DNA from: Streptomyces longispororuber
GTDB taxonomy: Bacteria > Actinomycetota > Actinomycetes > Streptomycetales > Streptomycetaceae
NCBI RefSeq assembly: GCF_024448165.1
Contig: NZ_JAMOLN010000071.1
Span: 1 to 42,474, forward strand
DNA length: 42,474 nucleotides
Direction of reading: 5' to 3'
Shown here: positions 33,338 through 40,430 of the stretch, piece after piece
Layout of the letters: every line of letters starts with the position of its first letter
Position numbering within the stretch: position 1 is the stretch's first letter
The notes under the pieces: model-generated
Told to the model about the DNA's origin: nothing
Database searches by the model: none
Seen by the model: the letters and a program-made list of their open reading frames with translations, nothing else
Program-made: the position numbers and the translations under genes

Positions 33338-34597
33338 ATGAGCGCCACACACGTGCTGGCCACCTACGACATCGCGACCCATCTGCCACCCGCGGAAGCC
33401 GCAGAGATCCTCGCCGGCGAGCAGTCGACCGGCACGTTCGTGCGGGTACCCGGTGAGTCCGCACGGCTGCGGGAACGCTTCGGGGCACGCGTCATCGAGG
33501 TCACCGAGCTGCCCGACGACGGCCTCCCGCCGCTGCCCGGCGCCGCCGGACCACCCTCGGGCGCCACGGATGTGCCGCACCGGGCCCGCGTCCGGATCGC
33601 GTTCCCGCTCCACAACTTCGGCCCCTCCCTGCCGAACCTCCTCGCGGCCGTCGCGGGCAACCTCTTCGAACTGCGCGAACTCGCCGCCGTACGCCTCGTC
33701 GACCTCGACCTGCCGCCCGCGTTCGCCCGCCGCTACCCGGGCCCCGCGTTCGGCGTCGCCGGCACCCGGCGGCTCACCGGCAGGCCCGACGGAACCCTGA
33801 TCGGCACCATCGTCAAACCGGGGGTCGGCCTCGACCTGGACGCGCTGCGCACCCTCGTCCGCGAACTCGCCCTCGCCGGCATCGACTTCGTCAAGGACGA
33901 CGAACTCACCGCGAACCCACCGCACGCCCCACTGCGCGACCGCGTCGCCGTGGTCACCGAGGAACTCGACAAGGCCGCACGCCGCACGGGCCGACGCACC
34001 ATGTACGCCTTCAACATCACCGACGACATCGACCGCCTCGCCGCCCATCACGACCTCGTGCGCGACGCGGGCGGCACCTGCGTCATGGTGTGCGTCCAGA
34101 CCGTCGGCCCGGCGGGCGTCGCGTACCTGCGCCGCCGCAGCACCCTGCCGATCCACGGCCACCGCGCGATGAGCGGCGCCCTGCTGCGCAGCCCGCAGAT
34201 CGGCCTCGGTCCTGTCGTCTTCCAGAAGCTGGCCCGCCTGGTCGGCGTCGACCAGCTGCACGTGGGCGGCGTCGCGAGCAAGTTCTACGAGTCCGACGCC
34301 GACGTCGCCGCAACCGTGCGCGCCGTCCGCAGCCCGCTGTTCGACGGCTACGAGACGCTGCCCGTCCTGTCCTCCGGCCAGCACCCGGGCCTCGCCCACC
34401 GCACGTACCGGCTCCTGGGCACCAGCGACCTGCTGGTGCTCGCGGGCGGCGGCATCCACGCTCACCCGGACGGGCCGGCCGACGGGGTCGCGGCCATGCG
34501 CTCGGCCTGGCACGCCGCCGTGGCGGGCGAGTCCCTCGACCGGCGTGCCGCCCGCGACCGGCCGCTCGCCCGCGCCCTCGAACGGTTCGGCGCATGA
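33338..34597 (+). CDS. RuBisCO-like protein, candidate 3-oxo-isoapionate-4-phosphate decarboxylase (OiaX-like)
   Basis: 419 residues, ATG with GAGGAGG upstream. The RuBisCO large-chain barrel is recognisable: Lys-160 in Thr-Ile-Val-Lys-Pro, the carbamylation/metal segment Lys-186, Asp-188, Glu-189 in Phe-Val-Lys-Asp-Asp-Glu, His-275/Arg-276, and Lys-315 in the loop-6 position (Ser-Lys-Phe-Tyr-Glu). So the metal site and the enolising lysines look functional. True CO2 fixation is unlikely: the subunit is short and sits in a catabolic operon. RuBisCO-like proteins act in methionine salvage or, when paired with a DUF1537 kinase, as decarboxylases of 3-oxo-isoapionate 4-phosphate in D-apiose breakdown. 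The kinase gene follows with a 4-base overlap, which supports the second role. Confidence 0.85.
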   Translation: MSATHVLATYDIATHLPPAEAAEILAGEQSTGTFVRVPGESARLRERFGARVIEVTELPDDGLPPLPGAAGPPSGATDVPHRARVRIAFPLHNFGPSLPNLLAAVAGNLFELRELAAVRLVDLDLPPAFARRYPGPAFGVAGTRRLTGRPDGTLIGTIVKPGVGLDLDALRTLVRELALAGIDFVKDDELTANPPHAPLRDRVAVVTEELDKAARRTGRRTMYAFNITDDIDRLAAHHDLVRDAGGTCVMVCVQTVGPAGVAYLRRRSTLPIHGHRAMSGALLRSPQIGLGPVVFQKLARLVGVDQLHVGGVASKFYESDADVAATVRAVRSPLFDGYETLPVLSSGQHPGLAHRTYRLLGTSDLLVLAGGGIHAHPDGPADGVAAMRSAWHAAVAGESLDRRAARDRPLARALERFGA

Positions 34598-35964
34598 GCC
34601 CTCGGCCCCGCCTCGCGTTCTACGGCGACGACGTGACGGGCTCCACGGACGCCCTCGCGCAGTGCCATCGGGCCGGACTGCGCGGCACGCTGGTCTTCTC
34701 CTGGGCGGGCCGCGTCGCCGCGTCACCTGCTCCCGTCGGCGACGTCATCGGCATCGCGGGCACCGCCCGCGCCCTGTCCACCGACGCCATGGACGCCGAG
34801 GTGGGGCCCGCGCTCGAAGCGCTGCGGGCGACCGGCGCCGGGTTCGTCCAGTACAAGATGTGCTCCACCGCCGACTCGGCCCCGCACCGGGGCAGCCTGG
34901 GACGAGCCGCGGAGATCGGCCGCGACGTCTTCGGCGCAGCGCCTGTCCCGCTGCTCGCCGCACAGCCCGACTTCGGCCGCCACACCGTCTTCGGCCACCA
35001 CTTCGCCACCGACGACGACGGCCACGTGCACCGCCTCGACCGGCAGCCCACCATGTCCCGGCACCCGGTGACCCCCATGACCGAGTCGGATCTGCGCCGC
35101 CACCTGGCACGGCAGACCCGGCTTCCCGTCGCCTCGCTCGACGTGAGCGCCTACGAACTGCCCTTCGCGCAGGCCCGATCGCGCTACGAAGCCGTCCTCG
35201 CCGCCGCGCCGGGCCTGGTCGTCCTCGACGCCCTGACCGCCGCGCACGCGCGGTACGCGGCCCGGCTCGTCCTCACCACAGAAACCACTGGAACCATCGG
35301 AACCACCGGAGCCGCCGACCCGGCCCGTTTCGCCATCGGCTCGGGCGGCCTCACGCTGGCCGTGGCCCAAGTCCTGGCCGGAGCACCGGCGACGAGACCG
35401 TACTCGGCGCCTTCGCCCGCCCGCACCCTCGTCGTCTCCGGCAGCCGTGCCCCGCGCACCGCCGCCCAGATCGCCCACGCCCGCGACCGCGGCTGGCGGA
35501 CGGTGGAGGTGCCCGCCGACCCGAGGCGCGGCTGCGACACCACACCCGCGGCTCTCGCCCGGTTACGGGACGCCGTACGCGAAGCGCTCGACGGACAGGC
35601 ACCCGGAGCCATGGTTCACGCGGGCCCCAACAGCGGCACAGACCCCGGGGACACGCTCGGCGACGCCCTCGCGCACGCCGCCCGCACCGCCGTCACCGAT
35701 GCCGGGGCGACCCGGCTCGTCGTGGCGGGCGGCGACACCGCAGGCCGCGTCCTGCGTCGCCTGGACGCCCGCACCGCCGAGATCGACACGCTGCTCGCCC
35801 CCGGCGCGGCCCTGTGCCGACTGACCTTCGCCGACCCCGCCCTGAACGGTGTCACCGCGCTCCTCAAAGGCGGTCAGGCCGGACCGGTCGATCTGTTCGA
35901 ACGGGCCGCCGGCCGCACCGGAGCCGTACCGACCGCGACTGCCCCCAGGGAGCCAGCCCCATGA
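34594..35964 (+). CDS. DUF1537 four-carbon acid-sugar kinase family, candidate OiaK-like kinase
   Basis: 456 residues; ATG overlaps the previous stop (ATGA). The N-terminal domain starts with Tyr-Gly-Asp-Asp-Val-Thr-Gly-Ser-Thr-Asp, the family's substrate-site motif, and the C-terminal nucleotide domain has Gly-Gly-Asp-Thr-Ala-Gly and Lys-Gly-Gly near the end. Such kinases phosphorylate D-threonate, D-erythronate, 2-oxo-tetronate or 3-oxo-isoapionate; the RuBisCO-like partner argues for the last. Codon 324 is TTA (35563-35565), a rare bldA-dependent codon. A short Thr/Gly/Ile-rich insert from imperfect 9-base repeats occurs near residues 229-239. The next gene again overlaps by four bases. 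Confidence 0.87.
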   Translation: MSPRPRLAFYGDDVTGSTDALAQCHRAGLRGTLVFSWAGRVAASPAPVGDVIGIAGTARALSTDAMDAEVGPALEALRATGAGFVQYKMCSTADSAPHRGSLGRAAEIGRDVFGAAPVPLLAAQPDFGRHTVFGHHFATDDDGHVHRLDRQPTMSRHPVTPMTESDLRRHLARQTRLPVASLDVSAYELPFAQARSRYEAVLAAAPGLVVLDALTAAHARYAARLVLTTETTGTIGTTGAADPARFAIGSGGLTLAVAQVLAGAPATRPYSAPSPARTLVVSGSRAPRTAAQIAHARDRGWRTVEVPADPRRGCDTTPAALARLRDAVREALDGQAPGAMVHAGPNSGTDPGDTLGDALAHAARTAVTDAGATRLVVAGGDTAGRVLRRLDARTAEIDTLLAPGAALCRLTFADPALNGVTALLKGGQAGPVDLFERAAGRTGAVPTATAPREPAP

Positions 35965-38528
35965 CCGCCGCCCCGCACACCCTGCGCACCGACCACCTCA
36001 CCGATCCCCTCGGCATCGACAACCAACACCCCGACCTCACCTGGCAGTTGTCAGCCGGAACTCAGCAGGCCCACCAGGTCCAAGCAGCCACCGCCCCGGG
36101 ACTCCTCGCCTCCGGCACCTGCGATCTGTGGGACAGCGGACGCGTACCCGGTCCAGCGCACGTCGGCGTCCGCTACGCGGGCAAGCCGCCGGGCGCCCGG
36201 CAGCGCGTGTGGTGGCGGGTACGCGTCTGGGGGGACGAAGGGCCCTCGCCGTGGAGCGCCGCCGCCACCTGGGAGACCGGCCTGCCCACCGAGGACGACT
36301 GGTCGGACGCTCGGTGGATCACGGCGCCGGACCTCGGCGCGGGCGACCGACTGCCGCTGCTCGCCCGCGACTTCACCTTGCCCGACGCCCCGGTGCGGGC
36401 CCGCCTGTACGCCACCGCGCTCGGCGTGTACGAAGCGTTCGTCAACGGCACCCGGGCCGGCGACGCCCTCCTCGAACCCGGCTGCACCGCCTACGACCAG
36501 CGCCTGCTGTACGCCACGTACGACATCACCGACGCCTTGCGCGCGGGGCCCAACACCGTCGGCATCAGCCTGGGCAACGGCATCGCGCGCGTCCTCGACA
36601 CCGACGGCCGCTACACCAAACTGCGCGCCGACCACGGCGACCCGCGCGCTCTCGCCCTGCTGTACGCCGAGTTCGCCGACGGCACGTCGACGACCCTCGT
36701 CAGCGACGAACACTGGTCCGCCGCGCCCGGTCCCGTCACCGTCTCGGCCTGGTTCGGCGGCGAGGAGCACGACGCACGCCTGGAGCAGGCCGGCTGGCAC
36801 CGCCCCGGCGCCGACCGCGGCGGCTGGCGTCCGGCCGTCGCCGCGCCCCTGCCGGGAGCGGTGGCCCTGACCGCTCGGGCCCACCCGCCGATCGAGGTCG
36901 TCGAGACCCTGACCCCCGTCGCCCTGAGCGAACCCCGGCCCGGCGTCCACGTCTTCGACCTCGGCGTGAACATCGCCGGCCGCCCCCGTCTCGACGTCAC
37001 CGGTCCCGCGGGCACCTCGGTCGTGATCCGCCCCGCCGAACTCCTCGCCCCCGACGGCACGGTGAACCAGCGCTTCACCGGCACCCCCTGCTTCGACCGC
37101 TACACCCTGCGCGGCGACCCGGACGGCGAGAGCTGGCACCCGGCGACCGTCTACCACGGCTTCCGCTACCTCCAGGTCGAAGGGCTGCCCGCACCACCCG
37201 CCCCGGACGCGGTGCGCGGCGAGGCGATGCGCGTCGCCAACACCCGGGCGGGAGGCTTCCGTTGCTCGTCCGACCTGCTGAACGGGATCCACCGCCTCAT
37301 CGACCGGGCCGTGCAGGGCAACATGTACAGCGTCCTCACCGACTGCCCGCACCGCGAGAAGCTCGGCTGGCTGGAACAGGCCCACCTCGTGTTCCCCGCC
37401 GTCGCGGGCTGCTACGACGTCGCCGCCTACTACCGCAAGCTCGTGCGTGACATGGCCGACGCCCAGACCGACACCGGACTCGTCCCGGACATCGCCCCCG
37501 AGTACACCGTCTTCGAGGACAAGTTCCGCGACGACGCGAACTGGGGCGGCGCGATCGTCCTCGCCCCCTGGTGGCTGCACCGCACCTACGGCGACACCGC
37601 CACCCTGCGCGCCCACTACCCGCACATGCTGCGCTACCTCGCCCACCTCGACTCCCGCTCCCGCGACGGCGCGGGGCTGATCCTGGAGCACGGACTCGGT
37701 GACTGGATCGCGTTCGACGACTCCACGCCCAAGGCCGTCACCGCGACCTTCGCCCTCCAGCGGATCCTCGCCGCGCTCGGCGACATCGCGGAAGCGATCG
37801 GCAGGACCGGGGACGCGGCCGCCCACCGGGCCCGCGCCGCCGCCGTCGCCCGCGCCTTCCACGACGAGTTCTCCGACCCGCGCCACCCCACGTATGGCAG
37901 CGGCAGCCAGGCCTGCGACGCGCTCGCGCTGGCCGCCGGCGCCGTGCCGGAGGGGGAGCGGGCGGCCGTCCTCGACCACCTCGTCGCGGGTATCAGGGCG
38001 GCGGGCGACCACGTCACCGTCGGCGAGATCGCCCTGCCGTCCCTGCTGCGCGCGCTGTCCGACGGCGGCCGCGACGACGTCGTCCTCGACCTGTTGAGCC
38101 GGACCGACAACCCCAGCTACGGCTACCAGCTCGCCCACGGCGCGACCGCGCTGACCGAACGCTGGGACGGGCCCACGCGCGGCTCCTCGCAGAACCACTA
38201 CATGCTGGGGGCCGCCGCCGAGTGGCTCACCGGGTCGCTGGCGGGGCTGCGGCAGGCCGCGGACTCCGTCGCGTACGAGCGGATCGTCGTCCGGCCCGCC
38301 CCGGTCGGCGATCTGACCTGGGCGAGCGCCTGGTACGACACCCCGCGCGGCCGGGTGTCCGTGGCCTGGCACCGGACGCCCCACGCGTTCCGGCTCACCG
38401 TCACCCTGCCGCCCGGCGCGGACTCACGGGTGGAGCTGCCGCTGCCGGGCGGCGGCCGTGACGTCCGCGAAGTGCCGCCCGGCAGCCACGAGTTCACGGT
38501 GCCGGGGGAGTGGGGTTTCGATGCGTGA
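35961..38528 (+). CDS. GH78 alpha-L-rhamnosidase
   Basis: 855 residues, in the usual GH78 range; ATG overlaps the kinase stop by four bases. N-terminal beta-sandwich domains (including Thr-Asp-x-Leu-x-x-Pro-Leu-Gly-Ile at the start) precede the (alpha/alpha)6 barrel. The catalytic acid lies in Thr-Asp-Cys-Pro-His-Arg-Glu-Lys-Leu-Gly-Trp (Gln and Asp of the usual motif replaced by His and Glu) and the base in Ala-Thr-Ala-Leu-Thr-Glu-Arg-Trp-Asp-Gly. No signal peptide, so it removes rhamnose inside the cell. It closes the dehydrogenase/RuBisCO-like operon, linking rhamnose release with acid-sugar breakdown; its 3' end overlaps the convergent gene by 35 bases. Confidence 0.93.
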   Translation: MTAAPHTLRTDHLTDPLGIDNQHPDLTWQLSAGTQQAHQVQAATAPGLLASGTCDLWDSGRVPGPAHVGVRYAGKPPGARQRVWWRVRVWGDEGPSPWSAAATWETGLPTEDDWSDARWITAPDLGAGDRLPLLARDFTLPDAPVRARLYATALGVYEAFVNGTRAGDALLEPGCTAYDQRLLYATYDITDALRAGPNTVGISLGNGIARVLDTDGRYTKLRADHGDPRALALLYAEFADGTSTTLVSDEHWSAAPGPVTVSAWFGGEEHDARLEQAGWHRPGADRGGWRPAVAAPLPGAVALTARAHPPIEVVETLTPVALSEPRPGVHVFDLGVNIAGRPRLDVTGPAGTSVVIRPAELLAPDGTVNQRFTGTPCFDRYTLRGDPDGESWHPATVYHGFRYLQVEGLPAPPAPDAVRGEAMRVANTRAGGFRCSSDLLNGIHRLIDRAVQGNMYSVLTDCPHREKLGWLEQAHLVFPAVAGCYDVAAYYRKLVRDMADAQTDTGLVPDIAPEYTVFEDKFRDDANWGGAIVLAPWWLHRTYGDTATLRAHYPHMLRYLAHLDSRSRDGAGLILEHGLGDWIAFDDSTPKAVTATFALQRILAALGDIAEAIGRTGDAAAHRARAAAVARAFHDEFSDPRHPTYGSGSQACDALALAAGAVPEGERAAVLDHLVAGIRAAGDHVTVGEIALPSLLRALSDGGRDDVVLDLLSRTDNPSYGYQLAHGATALTERWDGPTRGSSQNHYMLGAAAEWLTGSLAGLRQAADSVAYERIVVRPAPVGDLTWASAWYDTPRGRVSVAWHRTPHAFRLTVTLPPGADSRVELPLPGGGRDVREVPPGSHEFTVPGEWGFDA

Positions 38529-40386
38529 GCGGGGCGGTCCGCACCGGGAAGTACACCGCGAACCGCTCGTCGGTCACCTCGTGCAACGGTATGAACCGCA
38601 GTCCGGCGCTCTGCCCGCGGGCCCGCCACGCGCCGCTCCAGCGGAACGGCTCGCGCTCCTCGTCGGGAGCCAGGAACGACTCGGGGCGCGTCACGTCCCC
38701 CACCAGCTCACGCTCCTCGTCGCACAGGCCCGCAAGCACCACCGGCCCGTCGAGGAACGCCACGGTGTCCGGCCGGTCCGGCAGAGGCTCGGCGCGCAGC
38801 CCGGTCGGCAGCGAGATCCGCACCGTCTGCCGGTGCCAGGACCGGCGCACCTGCACGAGCCCCGGCCCGTCGGGCACCGGCTGCGGCACCCCGTCGACCT
38901 CGACCGTCACGGGGCCGGTCACCCACTCCGGTACCCGCAGCCCGAGCGTGAACTCCACGGGCCGCCGGGCCCGCACCACCACCTCCACGGCCCACCGGTC
39001 CGGCCGCCGCACCGCCCCTGCCGCCCCGCCCGCGGCGATGTGCGAACCGATCCCCGTATCGGGACGCTGCTCCAACTCGATCCGCACGCCGCGCAGTTCG
39101 CACCGCACCGTGGACGGCACGTACTGGGCGAGCAGCAGCCCGCTCCCGTCGCCGTGGAGGTACCAGGCGTGCGCGGTGTGCAGGGTGTGGGCCTGCACCA
39201 TCGTGCCGTGGCAGCACCAGAAGCTGTCGGTGGGCGTGCCCCACTTCTTCACCGAGCCGGGCCGCAACGGCAGGTAGTAGGCGGGCATCCCGGTCCGCGG
39301 ATGCTGCTGGGCGAGGACGCCGTTGTGGACGGTGCGCTCGATGTGGTCGGCGTAGGCGAGGTCTCCGGTCCAGCGCAGCAGGGTGTGGGCCAGGCGGACC
39401 ATGTGGTGCACGACGCAGTGCTCCTGGGTGCGCGTGCCCAGGCGGGCGGCGAACTCGTGCGGTGGTGTCCATACCTCCTCGCTGGTCTGCCCGCCCGTCG
39501 CGAACCGGCCGCGCCCGGTCACCGCACACCGCCAGTACGCCTCGACGACGCGCCGCCACCGCTCGTCGCCGGTCGCCTCGAACGCCCGTGCTGCGCCGAG
39601 GACTTCGGGGATCGTGGTGTTCGCGTGCCGGTTCGTGAGCGGGTCGTCGCCCGCGAGCAGCGGCTCGAACAGACGCGGCCGGTCGTAGCGGCGGACGAGG
39701 TCGAGATGCGTCTTGTCGCCCGTCGCGGCGTACAGGTCCGCCCACACCTCCAGCATGCCGCCCGTCTCGTGGTCGAGCAGATCGTCGAGCGCCGTCCGGT
39801 CGAGGTCCTCGGTGAAGCGGTGGAACCAGGGCGCGGCCCGCACCACGATGTCGAGCGCGACCTGGCTGCCCAGCAGGCGGTGGGCGTCCATCAGACCCAT
39901 CAGGGTCTTGTGCACGGTGTAGTGCGGCGCCCACACGGGCCGGCCCGCGGCGATGCGGTGCAGGTACTTCTCGGGGATCGAGAACACCCAGGCGCCGCCG
40001 TTCTCCCGCTGGAGCAGAGCGAGTTGGGCGATGACGTCGTCGACGCGGGCGCGCAGCACCGGATCTCCGTCGGCGGCCGTGGCGCACAGGCGCGCGGCGG
40101 CGGACAGCCAGTGCCCGAGGAAGTGGCCGCGCAACTGCGAGTCGAGGGCCTCCCAGCCGCCGTGCCAGGCGGTCGTCGGCGCGGGTGCACCCGGTGCGAA
40201 CAGGCCCGCCTCGAAGCGGTGGGCGCGCAGCAGGCAGTCGCTGTCCAGGCTCATGAGATACGCCCTGACCAGGGCGAGGCGCTGGGCGAAGGGGTTGGGG
40301 ACGTCCAGGTAGTCGATGCGGCCGAGATGGGGAAGCAGTTGCACACTTCCAGCCGGTATCTCCGTATATGTCTCCATTGTGTCCAT
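38494..40386 (-). CDS. GH146/GH127-like beta-L-arabinofuranosidase family protein
   Basis: 630 residues from the ATG at 40386; ATG 40377 is also possible, and an open TTG farther upstream is less likely. No signal peptide. The opening (Val-Gln-Leu-Leu ... Leu-Met-Ser-Leu-Asp-Ser-Asp) and Gly-Gly-Trp-Glu-Ala-Leu-Asp-Ser match the GH146 type of the DUF1680 superfamily. Zinc/catalytic residues: Glu-322/Cys-324 in Gln-Glu-His-Cys and Cys-391/Cys-392 in Phe-Trp-Cys-Cys-His-Gly. It should be a cytoplasmic retaining beta-L-arabinofuranosidase, third of this mechanism class in the window. It is divergent to the GH2 gene across a 44-base gap, with a 21-base inverted repeat at its start. Confidence 0.85.
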   Translation of the reverse strand: MDTMETYTEIPAGSVQLLPHLGRIDYLDVPNPFAQRLALVRAYLMSLDSDCLLRAHRFEAGLFAPGAPAPTTAWHGGWEALDSQLRGHFLGHWLSAAARLCATAADGDPVLRARVDDVIAQLALLQRENGGAWVFSIPEKYLHRIAAGRPVWAPHYTVHKTLMGLMDAHRLLGSQVALDIVVRAAPWFHRFTEDLDRTALDDLLDHETGGMLEVWADLYAATGDKTHLDLVRRYDRPRLFEPLLAGDDPLTNRHANTTIPEVLGAARAFEATGDERWRRVVEAYWRCAVTGRGRFATGGQTSEEVWTPPHEFAARLGTRTQEHCVVHHMVRLAHTLLRWTGDLAYADHIERTVHNGVLAQQHPRTGMPAYYLPLRPGSVKKWGTPTDSFWCCHGTMVQAHTLHTAHAWYLHGDGSGLLLAQYVPSTVRCELRGVRIELEQRPDTGIGSHIAAGGAAGAVRRPDRWAVEVVVRARRPVEFTLGLRVPEWVTGPVTVEVDGVPQPVPDGPGLVQVRRSWHRQTVRISLPTGLRAEPLPDRPDTVAFLDGPVVLAGLCDEERELVGDVTRPESFLAPDEEREPFRWSGAWRARGQSAGLRFIPLHEVTDERFAVYFPVRTAPLTHRNPTPPAP

Positions 40387-40391
40387 GGAGA
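40371..40391. promoter_or_regulatory. 21-base inverted repeat between divergent GH146-like and GH2 genes
   Basis: TCTCCAT (40371-40377) and ATGGAGA (40385-40391) form a perfect 7-base inverted repeat around a 7-base spacer. It spans the two alternative ATGs of the minus-strand gene. It differs from the TGGYATRCCA sites, so another regulator may act here; no firm -35/-10 pair was identified. Confidence 0.45.
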
Positions 40392-40430
40392 CGCCACGCA
40401 GGTCAAAAGTCAAGAGGGGACGGGTCGTTG

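Noticed and set aside
33338..34597. Possible true RuBisCO for CO2 fixation
   Set aside because: Too short, no small subunit or phosphoribulokinase nearby, and placed in a sugar-catabolic operon with a DUF1537 kinase.
35275..35310. Imperfect short tandem repeats in the DUF1537 kinase gene
   Set aside because: They encode a small Thr/Gly/Ile-rich loop, in frame and local; not a mobile or CRISPR-type repeat.
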